From NCBI GenBank assembly GCA_017307375.1, contig JAFKFH010000019.1, positions 62,001 to 126,000 on the forward strand: a stretch of DNA of 64,000 nucleotides. Direction: 5' to 3'. Position 1 is the first letter of the stretch; each line of letters begins with the position of its first letter. Positions 55,977 through 64,000 of the stretch are shown here, in pieces. Below the pieces are notes generated by a model. It was not told the DNA's origin. It did not search any database and saw only the letters and a program-made list of their open reading frames with translations. This DNA comes from Alphaproteobacteria bacterium (lineage in GTDB: Bacteria; Pseudomonadota; Alphaproteobacteria; Ferrovibrionales; Ferrovibrionaceae). The position numbers and the translations under genes were made by a program.

Positions 55977-57898
55977 GCCGGCGGGATCGCGGCCTTGCCC
56001 GCCTTCAGCGTCGCGATCACCTGCGCAGCCTGGTCGCCGACGACGCCGGGCCGGGTCTCGACCGCAGCGATCAGCATGTCGTAGATCCGCTGCGCCTCGG
56101 CATGGCGCTGCTGGTGATGGCCACGATAGGCGGCCAGCGCGCTGAGGAACGACAGCGCATCGAGGTCGAAGGCCAGGCGCACGGCGTCGCCGGCCAGGGC
56201 GCGCACGGCGGTATGGCCGGCCAGGGCCGGCTCGAAGCGGGCCGCGTCGGCCATGTTCCCTTCGGCGACGTGCCGGACGAATTGCGGCCAGGCAACCGCG
56301 GCCTTCATCGCGGCATCGTCGCTGGCGTCGAGCCAGGCGAGGCCGGCGGCCGGGTCGTGGCGGACGAGGAAGCGGCGCAACTGCACCAGCCGGTCGCGCA
56401 GGGCGGGGGTGGCTGATCCGGCGCTTGCCGCCCAATCCTCGGCCAGTGCGGCCAGTTCGGGGGCAGCCTCGATGTGTCCTGTATTGATCGCATCGGCGGC
56501 CAGGTCGCAGGCCAGCAGGCTGAAGGCTTCAAGATCGGCTGCGACCCCAGGGCCGAGGTTTGCAGGGCCGTCGGCCGTCGCCAGCAGATCGTCCAGCGTG
56601 GCGGCGGCGAGCGGCAGGGCATCGCGCGCCGGTCCGGCTGGCAGGCTGCGCAAGGCGTGGACCATCAGGTTGATGCAGGTCCCCACGGTCGCCTCGAGCT
56701 CGCCATCGGCCACCCGGTGGGCCTGGAGGATGTCGCAGGTGGCGCGGGCGAGACGGGCGGCGGCGGCGAAGTGCTCCAATGCCGTCCTCCCGTCCTGGCG
56801 ATGCAGCAATGCGGCCAGCCCGCGGAAATGGAGGTGGCTTGCAAGATTGAGCGGCAGCCGTTCCAGCACCGTCGCGAGATCCGCCCCGGCCAGCGCCGGC
56901 AGGGCCAGGTTGCCGGGCGTCGAAAGGTCGAGGCCATAGCCGTCCCGGAACTGCGCATCCACGGCATCGCGCAGCGCCTCGACCTCGACGAACCGGCCGG
57001 CAATGGCGAGGTGCTTGACCAGGCGGAACAGGAAACCGTTTCGCAGCATTGCGTCATCCGACGCGGCTTCGTAGCGGCCCCGGAAGTAGTCGATCAGGCT
57101 GTCGGCCGGGATCGTCGCGTCGGCGGCGGGCAGGCGGCCGTCGCGGGTCGCGTAGGCGATCAGGCTGTTGGCATCACGTACCACCCGCACCTCGGCGAAC
57201 CCATGGCGGCGCAGCAGCGATTCCAGCGCGCCGGCGGTATAGAGCGTCAGGTGGAACCCGGGGCTGAGCGTGCCGAACAGCATGCCGGCCGGCGCCGCGG
57301 GATCGACCGCTTCCATCGCCGGCGTCGTCAGCATCAGCAGGCCGCCCGGTGCCAGCGCCGCACCGATATCGGCAAGCAGCGTCGCCGGATCGGCCACATG
57401 CTCGATCAGTTCGGAGCAGTAGACCACGTCCTGCGGACCGATCCGCGCCGCCATGGCGCGATCGAAATAGCCGTCGACGATGTCGAGACCGAGCCGCCGG
57501 CCCCCGTCGGCGGCCAGCGGCGAGGGATCGATGCCGCGCACCGTGGCGCCATGCCGGCGCGCGACGAAATCGAGCGAGAAACCGAAGCCGCAGCCGATTT
57601 CGAGATAGCGGCTGGCGGCGCTGAACGGGATCCCCGCCAGCGGCTGCAGCATCGTATCGATGCCTGCGCCTTTCTCGACGTAGAACTTGACCGAATAATG
57701 GGCGACGTCGTCGTCGCCGTAGCCGTGCGGGCTGCGGTCGTCATAGAAGCCGCTGCCGCAGGTCTCGCAGGCCAGCAGCGTCAGCCGCTTTTCCGGTTGC
57801 GCGGCGCTCGGCACCGCCAGGACGCGGCGATGGTTGCCGGTATGCCCGCAGGCGGGACAGGTCGTGGTGCCGGCCTGGCCATCAAGCCACTCGATCAT
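55973..57898 (-). CDS. SAM-dependent methyltransferase with zinc ribbon and long helical tail
   Basis: A 641-residue protein. A zinc ribbon lies at the N-terminus (CPAC near residue 14 and CETC near 44), followed by a class I methyltransferase core (YLEIGCGFGFSLDFV near 95-110, ELIEHVADP near 165). From about residue 300 to the end it is all-helical and alanine-rich, with repeat-like hydrophobic patterns that suggest TPR-like packing. Such fusions occur in polysaccharide and O-antigen clusters. The target is unknown. Confidence 0.85.
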   Translation of the reverse strand: MIEWLDGQAGTTTCPACGHTGNHRRVLAVPSAAQPEKRLTLLACETCGSGFYDDRSPHGYGDDDVAHYSVKFYVEKGAGIDTMLQPLAGIPFSAASRYLEIGCGFGFSLDFVARRHGATVRGIDPSPLAADGGRRLGLDIVDGYFDRAMAARIGPQDVVYCSELIEHVADPATLLADIGAALAPGGLLMLTTPAMEAVDPAAPAGMLFGTLSPGFHLTLYTAGALESLLRRHGFAEVRVVRDANSLIAYATRDGRLPAADATIPADSLIDYFRGRYEAASDDAMLRNGFLFRLVKHLAIAGRFVEVEALRDAVDAQFRDGYGLDLSTPGNLALPALAGADLATVLERLPLNLASHLHFRGLAALLHRQDGRTALEHFAAAARLARATCDILQAHRVADGELEATVGTCINLMVHALRSLPAGPARDALPLAAATLDDLLATADGPANLGPGVAADLEAFSLLACDLAADAINTGHIEAAPELAALAEDWAASAGSATPALRDRLVQLRRFLVRHDPAAGLAWLDASDDAAMKAAVAWPQFVRHVAEGNMADAARFEPALAGHTAVRALAGDAVRLAFDLDALSFLSALAAYRGHHQQRHAEAQRIYDMLIAAVETRPGVVGDQAAQVIATLKAGKAAIPPA

Positions 57899-58041
57899 CG
57901 GACGGTCTTTCCCTTGCCGGCCGCGGATTCGGTGCGGCCGGCGCTGTTATAAACCGGCGCAGGCCCGAAACAAGATCCGGTGGCTGCCGGCCGGCTTTCA
58001 TATCATTGTGCTGATCCGCAGCCATACCCGTGATCGGTCCG
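57899..58041. other. Divergent promoter region of methyltransferase and glycosyltransferase
   Basis: The 143-base gap contains TTATAA at 57946-57951 and dyads of GCCGG/CCGGC. It must carry promoters for both divergent genes. No strong operator is recognised. Confidence 0.35.
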
Positions 58042-59280
58042 ATGAATTACCTGTTCCTTCACCAGAATTTTCCCGGACAGTACAAGAATATCGCCCGCCA
58101 CCTCGCCGCTGACCCGGCCAACAGGGTGGTGTTCGTGACGCAGCCCAATCCCAACCGGTTGCAGGGCGTTATCCGGGTCGAGTACCAGCCCGCCCGTCCC
58201 CCGACGAAGGACGTCCACCACTATGTCCGCGACCTCGAAGGCGCCGTCCTCAACGGCCAGGCGGTCTGGCGGGCCTGCAAGCGCCTCGCCGCGGGTGGCT
58301 TTCGCCCCGATATCGTCGTCGGCCACAATGGCTGGGGCGAAACCCTGTTCGTCAAGGATGTCTGGCCGGACGTGCCGCTGGTCGGCTATTTCGAGTTCTT
58401 CTACGGCGTCGATGGCGCCGATGTCGGCTTCGATCCGGTCTACCCGGTTCGCGATGACGACGCGCCGCGTCTCAGGATCAAGAATTCGATCAATCTGCTC
58501 GGCCTGACCGCCTGCGACTGGGGGCATACCCCGACCGAATGGCAGCGCCGTCAGTTTCCGGCGCTCTACCGGCCCCGCATCTTCTGCATTCACGAAGGTA
58601 TCGACACGGCGGTCGCGGCACCTCGCGACGATGCCGTCGTCGCGCTGGACGACACGACCCGGTTGACCCGCGCCGACGAGATCGTGACCTACGTGTCGCG
58701 CAGCCTCGAACCCTATCGGGGCTTCCACGTCTTCATGCGGGCCTTGCCCGCGCTGCTGGCGCGGCGACCGCATGCCCGCGTGCTGATCGTCGGGGCCGAT
58801 GACGTGTCCTATGGCGGCCGCCATCCTTCCGGTCGTTCGTTCCGCGAGGTGATGCTGGAGGAACTGGGCGATCGCCTCGACCTGTCGCGTGTCCACTTCC
58901 TCGGACGGGTGCGCTACGAAACCTATCTTGCCGTCTTGCAGATCTCGTCGGTGCACGTCTATCTGACGTTCCCCTTCGTGCTGTCCTGGTCGATGCTCGA
59001 GGCCATGTCGGCCGGCTGCATCGTCGTCGGCTCGGACACGGCGCCGGTGCGCGAGGTGCTGGCCGACGGGCAAAATGGCCTGCTGGTCGATTTTCACGAT
59101 GCCGAGGCGCTGGCGGCCAAGGTAGCCGGCGTCCTGGCCGAGCGTGGCGACCACGCCGCGCTGGGACGAAATGCGCGCAAGTCAGTGCAGGAACGCTTCG
59201 ATTTCAACCGGGTCGTGCGGCCGGCCTTTACCGACCTGCTTGCCGGCATAGCGCGGGGCCGCGTGGCCGCGGCCCCGTGA
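58042..59280 (+). CDS. GT4-family glycosyltransferase
   Basis: A 412-residue GT-B-fold transferase. The N-terminal domain begins NYLFLHQNFPGQYKNIARHL. The C-terminal donor domain has VTYVSRSLEPYRGFHVFMRA, then SWSMLEAMSAGC with the family E-x7-E glutamates near residue 320. I chose ATG 58042; a GTG four codons earlier is possible. With RgpF and the methyltransferase it points to surface glycan synthesis. Confidence 0.9.
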   Translation: MNYLFLHQNFPGQYKNIARHLAADPANRVVFVTQPNPNRLQGVIRVEYQPARPPTKDVHHYVRDLEGAVLNGQAVWRACKRLAAGGFRPDIVVGHNGWGETLFVKDVWPDVPLVGYFEFFYGVDGADVGFDPVYPVRDDDAPRLRIKNSINLLGLTACDWGHTPTEWQRRQFPALYRPRIFCIHEGIDTAVAAPRDDAVVALDDTTRLTRADEIVTYVSRSLEPYRGFHVFMRALPALLARRPHARVLIVGADDVSYGGRHPSGRSFREVMLEELGDRLDLSRVHFLGRVRYETYLAVLQISSVHVYLTFPFVLSWSMLEAMSAGCIVVGSDTAPVREVLADGQNGLLVDFHDAEALAAKVAGVLAERGDHAALGRNARKSVQERFDFNRVVRPAFTDLLAGIARGRVAAAP

Positions 59281-59287
59281 AAAGCCT

Positions 59288-59338
59288 CCGCACCGGCGGG
59301 CCTGGAGTTGGGGACTTGCCCCAGGTCCGCCGGTGCGG
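59288..59338. terminator. Bidirectional terminator hairpin between convergent genes
   Basis: CCGCACCGGCGG pairs with CCGCCGGTGCGG, continuing through CCTGG/CCAGG and AGT/ACT. It lies between the glycosyltransferase (plus) and YccA (minus) stops. The minus strand is followed by TTTT after AGGC; the plus side has no T tract. Confidence 0.65.
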
Positions 59339-59393
59339 TGCTCAGCCGGTGCGGCGGCCGCGTCCGCCCGCCGCACCAGGAGGGAGCCGAGCG

Positions 59394-60113
59394 TTACTCT
59401 TCGCGCTGGCCGGTGAAGCTCAGCAGGATCTGGAACAGGTTGATGAAGTTCAGGTACAGCGACAATGCGCCGAACACCGCCATCTTCTGGGTCGATTCGG
59501 CATCGTAGTTCTCGGCGTACTGCTCCTTGATCGACTGGGTGTCGTAGGCGGTCAGGCCGGTGAACACGATCACGCCGATCACCGAAATGACAAACTGCAG
59601 CATCGTCGAGCCGAGGAAGATGTTGACCAGGCTGGCGATGACGATGCCGATCAGGCCCATCATCAGGAACGAACCCATCTTCGACAGGTCGCGCTTGGTC
59701 GTGTAGCCGTACAGGCTGGTCGCGCCGAACATCACCGCGGTGATGAAGAAGGTCCGCGCGATCGACACGCCGGTATAGATCAGGAAGACCGACGCCAGCG
59801 ACAGGCCCATCACCGCGCAGAACACCCAGAACAGGGTCTGGGCCGTGGCGGCCGAGATCGCGTGGATGCGGAAGGACAGGAAGAAGACGAAGGCCAGCGG
59901 CGCCAGCATCACGACCCATTTCAGCGGGGTCGAGAAGATCGGCACGAACAGCGCCGGGGTGGTGCCGACGACGAACGCCACGAGGCCCGTCAGCGCGAGG
60001 CCCAGGCCCATGTAGTTGTAGACCCGCAGCATATGCCGCCGCAGCCCTTCGTCGAACAGCGCGCGGTCGGTGCCCGCGGCGCTCGTGTTCCAGGCGTAGT
60101 GGGGGGAGTTCAT
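59394..60113 (-). CDS. Bax inhibitor-1/YccA-family membrane protein
   Basis: A 239-residue protein with seven membrane segments between about residues 30 and 232. The family signature is TAYDTQSIKEQY near the C-terminus, and the N-terminus is cytoplasmic. YccA-type members modulate FtsH proteolysis of membrane proteins, and others leak calcium. GGAGG lies about 10 bases before the ATG. It is the third gene of the sigma/anti-sigma run, 24 bases after the anti-sigma gene. Confidence 0.93.
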   Translation of the reverse strand: MNSPHYAWNTSAAGTDRALFDEGLRRHMLRVYNYMGLGLALTGLVAFVVGTTPALFVPIFSTPLKWVVMLAPLAFVFFLSFRIHAISAATAQTLFWVFCAVMGLSLASVFLIYTGVSIARTFFITAVMFGATSLYGYTTKRDLSKMGSFLMMGLIGIVIASLVNIFLGSTMLQFVISVIGVIVFTGLTAYDTQSIKEQYAENYDAESTQKMAVFGALSLYLNFINLFQILLSFTGQREE

Positions 60114-60137
60114 GACGCTTCAAATCCTCCGTTATGC

Positions 60138-60914
60138 TCAGTGCAGGCTGGCGGCAAGCTGCTCGGCGGCCTGCGCGATGGTCTCCGCGGCGGTGCTGCC
60201 GCCGGTCAGCGCGTAGGCATGTTCGCCCATCTGCCAGTAGACGACGGCTTCGTCACCCTTGCGCAGCGGCGTCGGGTTGATCACCCGAAACGCGTCCGAC
60301 CGGACGGCATAGAGCGACATGCTGCCGGCGCGGCCGGCAGCGAGCTCGACCTCGACGCTCGGCCCCGAGCTGGCGGGTACGAGCTGAACGTCGCGGATCG
60401 TCCAGTCGCGCGGCAGGTCGGGCAGGGCAATGCCCGTCGCCGTGCCCAGTTCCTCGCGATCGTAATCGACAACGGCATGGAACGAGTGCAGCCCGGCACG
60501 CAGCTGGGCGGTGCGATGCGACATCAGCGCGTCGTCGACGAAGGCAGGCGGCTTGGGCGAGGCGATCGAATTGCCTACCCCGAGCGGGGCCAGTTCCGCA
60601 TGCGCAAACCAGCCGATGGCAAGGAACGCCGCTACCGCCGCCACCCGTCGAAATCGCGCGAACAGGCGCTGGCCGGCCAAGGCGCGCGCCAAACGACGGC
60701 CGGCGGCCACGGTCAACTCCGGTGCCGGGCTGGCCGGTGCCGGCATGGCCAGGCGCAGCGCGTCGCGGCTGCGCAGATCGGCCATCACCTCGGCCGCCCG
60801 CGCCGGGTGCCGGGCCAGGAAATCCTCGACCTCGATCCGGCGTGCCGGGTCGAGCTGGTCGTCGACATAGGCATGCAGGTCGAACTCGGAAATCGGTTCA
60901 TCAGGCTGGTTCAT
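60138..60914 (-). CDS. Anti-sigma factor, single membrane helix
   Basis: A 258-residue protein. The N-terminal zinc-finger-like region (DLHAYVDDQLDPARRIEVE near residue 12, without the second His-x3-C-x2-C) is followed by a membrane helix near 89-104 (VAAVAAFLAIGWFAHA) and a periplasmic domain to the end. It overlaps the ECF sigma gene by 14 bases. It presumably holds that sigma factor at the membrane until a signal arrives. Confidence 0.88.
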   Translation of the reverse strand: MNQPDEPISEFDLHAYVDDQLDPARRIEVEDFLARHPARAAEVMADLRSRDALRLAMPAPASPAPELTVAAGRRLARALAGQRLFARFRRVAAVAAFLAIGWFAHAELAPLGVGNSIASPKPPAFVDDALMSHRTAQLRAGLHSFHAVVDYDREELGTATGIALPDLPRDWTIRDVQLVPASSGPSVEVELAAGRAGSMSLYAVRSDAFRVINPTPLRKGDEAVVYWQMGEHAYALTGGSTAAETIAQAAEQLAASLH

Positions 60915-61443
60915 CGGACCCTCCGACGATGCGCAGGCGAACCGGGGCCGTCCCCGATCCCTGCTCCTCCATCATCCTCAGCGCCGCGCGGGCCCGGCCC
61001 AGCCGCGACATCAGCGTGCCGAGCGGCACCCCCAGCGAATCGGCGGCTTCCTGGTAGGACAGCCCCTCGATGGCCACGAGATGCAAGGCGGCGCGCTGTT
61101 CGTCGGACAAGGCCAGGAAGGCTTCGCGGATCTGGCTCAGCCGCACCGCATGGTCCTGGGCCGGGGCGGCGGCGGGTTCGGCCATCGCCTGGACATGGGC
61201 CAGCCTCGAGGCCTCGACCTTGCCGCGACGCCACTGGCTGACGAACAGGTTGTGCAGGATCGACATCAGCCAGACCTTGAGGTTCTGGCCGGCGTGGAAC
61301 GTGCCGCGCTTTTCGTAGGCGCGGAGCAGCGCGTCCTGGACGAGATCCTCCGCATCCGCCTCGCTGCGGGCAAGCGACCGGGCATATCGGCGCAAGGGGC
61401 CGATCTGGGCCAGGACGTCGAAAGGGGCGGCACGATTGGTCAT
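60901..61443 (-). CDS. ECF-type RNA polymerase sigma factor
   Basis: A 180-residue sigma-70 family member with only regions 2 and 4. Region 2 has SEADAEDLVQDALLRAYE near residue 27; region 4 has AIEGLSYQEAADSLGVPLGT near residue 135, the -35-binding helix-turn-helix. I chose ATG 61443. It precedes and overlaps its anti-sigma factor. Confidence 0.93.
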   Translation of the reverse strand: MTNRAAPFDVLAQIGPLRRYARSLARSEADAEDLVQDALLRAYEKRGTFHAGQNLKVWLMSILHNLFVSQWRRGKVEASRLAHVQAMAEPAAAPAQDHAVRLSQIREAFLALSDEQRAALHLVAIEGLSYQEAADSLGVPLGTLMSRLGRARAALRMMEEQGSGTAPVRLRIVGGSDEPA

Positions 61444-61512
61444 GACCAGTATACGCCCGCCGGATCCCAATTCATCCCCGACCGCCGAAAAAAATCTTCC
61501 GGCGTCGATCGA

Positions 61513-62370
61513 TCAATGCGCGCCGGTCGGGTTGCGCCCTTCCCGCGCCTCCATGCGCATGGCCAGGATGGTCTGGGCCAGCAGCCCGACCAGGGCAAAC
61601 AGCGTCAGCACGGTCGCCGCAGCGAAGGCGCCGACCACGTTATAGTCGTGATAGAGCACCTCGATGTGAAGGGGCAGGGTGTTGGTCTCGCCGCGCACGT
61701 TGCCCGATACCACCGAGACGGCGCCGAATTCGCCGATGGCCCTGGCGGCACAGAGTACCGCGCCATAAAGCAGCGCCCAGCGCACATTGGGCAGGGTGAC
61801 CCGCCACAGGATGGCCAGGCCGCGGGCGCCGAGCACCGCAGCGGCTTCCTCCTCCTCGCGGCCCTGCGCTTCCATCAGCGGCAGCAACTCGCGCGCGACG
61901 AAAGGCGAGGTGACGAAGATCGTCACCAGCACGATTCCCGCCGGCTGGAACATCAGGCTGATGCCGTGGGCCTCGAGCCAGGCGCCGATCGGGCTCTGCC
62001 CCCCGTACATCATCAGATAGGACACGCCGGCGACGATCGGCGATACCGAGAACGGCAGTTCGATGATCGAGACCAGCAGGCGCTTGAGCGGAAAGTCGAA
62101 CTTGGCGATGGTCCAGGCTGCGGCGATGCCGAAGGCGATGTTGACCGGCACGGCGACGGCCGCGACGATCAGGGTCAGGATCATCGCGTGCAGCGTGTCG
62201 GGGTTGGTCAGCGAGGCGGCGTAGACCGCGACGCCCTTGGCGAAGGCCTGCTCGAAGACGATGACGACCGGCAGGCCGATCATCAGCGCGGTCATGGCCA
62301 GCGCCAGGCCGATCAGCATCCGGCGGGCGAGCGGGCTTTCGCTGCGGCCGGGTCGATAGAGGGCGGTCAT
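61513..62370 (-). CDS. cysW: Sulfate/thiosulfate ABC importer permease CysW
   Basis: A 285-residue polytopic permease. The EAA loop EEEEAAAVLGARGLAILWRV is near residue 173, then ALLYGAVLCAARAIGEFGAV, the CysW signature. Its ATG overlaps the cysT stop by four bases. With CysT it forms the membrane channel of the sulfate importer. CysA is not in the window. Confidence 0.94.
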   Translation of the reverse strand: MTALYRPGRSESPLARRMLIGLALAMTALMIGLPVVIVFEQAFAKGVAVYAASLTNPDTLHAMILTLIVAAVAVPVNIAFGIAAAWTIAKFDFPLKRLLVSIIELPFSVSPIVAGVSYLMMYGGQSPIGAWLEAHGISLMFQPAGIVLVTIFVTSPFVARELLPLMEAQGREEEEAAAVLGARGLAILWRVTLPNVRWALLYGAVLCAARAIGEFGAVSVVSGNVRGETNTLPLHIEVLYHDYNVVGAFAAATVLTLFALVGLLAQTILAMRMEAREGRNPTGAH

Positions 62371-63230
62371 GACCGCGGCTCCGCCCAGCGGCGGTTCAGC
62401 CCCTGCAGCGTGTTGATCACCAGCAGCATGGCCAGCGCCGAGGCCAGCACGACCAGGGCGATCGCGGCCGCTGCCGGATAGTCGTATTCCTCGAGCCGGA
62501 TGAAGATCAGCAGCGCGGTGATCTCGGTCTTGAACGGCAGGTTGCCGGCGATGAAGATCACCCCCCCGAACTCGCCCAGGCAGCGGGCGAAGGCCAGCGA
62601 TCCCCCCGCCATCAGCGCCGGGGTGATCGCCGGCAGGATCACGCGGGCGAAGACCTGCCAGTCGGTCGCGCCGAGCGAGCGGGCCGCCTCCTCGACCTCG
62701 GGGTCGAGGTCTTCCAGCACCGGTTGCACCGTGCGGACCACGAACGGGACGCTGACGAAAGCCATCGCGATCGACACGCCGACCTGGGTGTAGGCGACGC
62801 TGATGCCGAGATCCGCCAGCGGCTGGCCGAGCCAGCCGTTCTTGGCATAGAGCGCGGTCAGGGCGATGCCGGCGACCGCGGTCGGCAGCGCGAAGGGCAG
62901 GTCCATCGCCGCATCGACCAGCCGGCGCCCGGGAAAGCGGTAGCGCACCAGCACCCAGGCCATCAGCAGGCCGTAGAGAACGGTCAGGATGGTGGCGAAG
63001 AACGCGGCGCGCAGCGTCAGCAGGTACGAGGCGACCGCGCGCGGGCCGGACACGATGCGCCAGAAATCGTCGAGGCCCAGCCCTGCCGCCCGCCAGCTCA
63101 GCGCGGCGAGCGGCAACAGCACGACGAGCCCGACATAGCCGAGGGTGATGCCCATGGCCAGGGAGAAACCAGGCAGCACCGAGCGCTGCCGCGCCCCGGT
63201 CCCCTGCCGTGCCGGGGCGCTAGCGTTCAT
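62367..63230 (-). CDS. cysT: Sulfate/thiosulfate ABC importer permease CysT
   Basis: A 287-residue permease with about six hydrophobic helices. LPFALPTAVAGIALTALY near residue 112, the EAA loop EVEEAARSLGATDWQVFARV near 178, and FARCLGEFGGVIFIAGNLP are characteristic of CysT/CysU. It lies nine bases after the sulfate-binding protein gene. Confidence 0.94.
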   Translation of the reverse strand: MNASAPARQGTGARQRSVLPGFSLAMGITLGYVGLVVLLPLAALSWRAAGLGLDDFWRIVSGPRAVASYLLTLRAAFFATILTVLYGLLMAWVLVRYRFPGRRLVDAAMDLPFALPTAVAGIALTALYAKNGWLGQPLADLGISVAYTQVGVSIAMAFVSVPFVVRTVQPVLEDLDPEVEEAARSLGATDWQVFARVILPAITPALMAGGSLAFARCLGEFGGVIFIAGNLPFKTEITALLIFIRLEEYDYPAAAAIALVVLASALAMLLVINTLQGLNRRWAEPRS

Positions 63231-63239
63231 GCGATGGGG

Positions 63240-64000
63240 TTAGCGCTTGGCGTAGATCTGGTCAAGCACCCCGCCGTCGCCGAAATGCACCTTCTGGATC
63301 TCTTCCCACGATCCGAAGACGTCTTCGACGCGCAGCAGCTTGACCGCCGGGAACAGCGCGGCGTTGCGTTCCATCACCGCCTTGTCGTTCACGCGGTTGA
63401 AGTTCTTGGCCAGCATATCCTGGGCCTCGGGGCTGTAGAGCCATTCGAGATAGGCGGTGGCGACGGCCTTGGTGCCGCGCTGGTCGGCGACCTTGTCGAC
63501 CACGGCGACCGGGAATTCGGCCAGCAGCGAGGTCGAAGGGGTGACGAGATCGAACTTGTCGTTGCCGTACTCACGGCGGATGCCGTTGGTTTCGGCCTCG
63601 AAGGTGATCAGCACGTCGCCGATCTCGCGCTCGACGAAGGTCGTGGTCGCCGCCCGCCCGCCGGTGTCGAAGACCGGGACGTTGGCGAACAGTTGGCGCA
63701 CGAATTCCTTGGCCTTCTCCTGCTCGCGCCCGTTGGTTTCCAGCGCGTAGGCATAGGCGGCGAGGTAGGTGTAGCGCGAATTGCCCGAGGTCTTCGGGTT
63801 CGGGAACACCGACTGGACATCCTTGCGGATCAGGTCGTTCCAGTCCTTGACGTTCTTCGGGTTGCCCTTGCGCACCAGGAACGAGGGCAGCGAGTAGTAG
63901 GGCGAGGCATTGTTGGGCAGCCGCTTCTTCCAGTCGGCGGCGACGAAGCCGCGCTGGGCCAGCACGTCGATGTCGAGCACCTGGTTGAAGGTGACGACGT
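63240..64000 (-). CDS. Periplasmic sulfate/thiosulfate-binding protein, C-terminal part
   Basis: The last 252 residues of an Sbp/CysP-type binding protein; the N-terminus is beyond position 64000. The frame is open to the edge (VVTFNQVLDIDVLAQRG), with DWKKRLPNNASPYYS, RKGNPKNVKDWNDL, GNSRYTYLAAYAYA and EIGDVLITFEAE typical of the family. It binds sulfate or thiosulfate for the CysTW channel. The first 90 or so residues are missing here. Confidence 0.93.
   Translation of the reverse strand, partial: VVTFNQVLDIDVLAQRGFVAADWKKRLPNNASPYYSLPSFLVRKGNPKNVKDWNDLIRKDVQSVFPNPKTSGNSRYTYLAAYAYALETNGREQEKAKEFVRQLFANVPVFDTGGRAATTTFVEREIGDVLITFEAETNGIRREYGNDKFDLVTPSTSLLAEFPVAVVDKVADQRGTKAVATAYLEWLYSPEAQDMLAKNFNRVNDKAVMERNAALFPAVKLLRVEDVFGSWEEIQKVHFGDGGVLDQIYAKR

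Overview
The window is very GC-rich, almost fully coding, and reads as a chromosomal segment of an alphaproteobacterium. The evidence is gene content and order: tsaE-amgK-murU-addB-addA-trxA, folC-accD-trpA-trpB-trpF next to pyrF, an AddAB rather than RecBCD recombination pathway, a FixK/FNR-type box, and tRNA-Gly(CCC). Rhodospirillales-like is my best guess, but the genus cannot be fixed from sequence reading alone. No rRNA, CRISPR array, prophage or intact insertion sequence was seen.

Positions 1-22844 form a transport and catabolism region. On the minus strand, reading from 12927 down, lie a Liv-type five-gene ABC importer, an isopenicillin-N-synthase-like 2-oxoglutarate/Fe(II) oxygenase, a complete BMP-type (nucleoside-like) ABC importer, a 180-residue unknown gene behind a perfect FNR/FixK box, and a GntR/UTRA regulator that runs into a second BMP importer cut by the window edge. 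Divergent from the Liv importer, on the plus strand (13131-22844), is a tightly overlapping operon: XRE-cupin regulator, HyuA, HyuB, a small four-cysteine protein resembling acetone carboxylase gamma, a second XRE-cupin regulator, an isochorismatase-fold amidohydrolase, and a three-subunit molybdenum hydroxylase (FAD, 2Fe-2S, Mo). I infer that the locus imports a cyclic ureide or N-heterocycle, hydroxylates it, opens the ring with HyuAB and cleaves the ureido product. The substrate is unknown, and this is the best candidate for an undescribed pathway.

Positions 23040-26394 hold a zinc alcohol dehydrogenase, one or two tiny stress-type genes, a manganese catalase, a small secreted protein, the deleted remnant of a PIN-domain toxin, and tRNA-Gly. 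Positions 26489-35480 are a housekeeping run: TsaE (tRNA t6A), AmgK and MurU (peptidoglycan sugar recycling), AddB and AddA (double-strand break repair), then thioredoxin with its own promoter and terminator. Positions 35519-38153 carry a MAPEG-like protein, a small unknown, and a MarR/EmrB-type drug efflux pair with an operator-like palindrome.

Positions 38279-45839 are a second housekeeping run on the minus strand: TetR, a DapA-family lyase preceded by two opposed hairpins, PyrF, TrpF, TrpB, TrpA, AccD and FolC, plus a truncated regulator-like ORF at the FolC end. Positions 45925-54109 are accessory: a GST, an MFS transporter, a CHASE3-GAF-GGDEF diguanylate cyclase, two tandem soluble chemoreceptors with the signalling segment ahead of a Cache-like sensor, a methyltransferase fragment, an alpha/beta hydrolase and an EamA exporter.

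Positions 54211-59280 combine a LysR regulator, an RgpF-like rhamnan synthesis protein, a large methyltransferase with a helical tail, and a GT4 glycosyltransferase, suggesting surface polysaccharide work. The end of the window holds an ECF sigma factor, its anti-sigma factor and a Bax-inhibitor-1 (YccA-type) membrane protein in one operon, then the sulfate importer genes cysW, cysT and the 3' part of the sulfate-binding protein.
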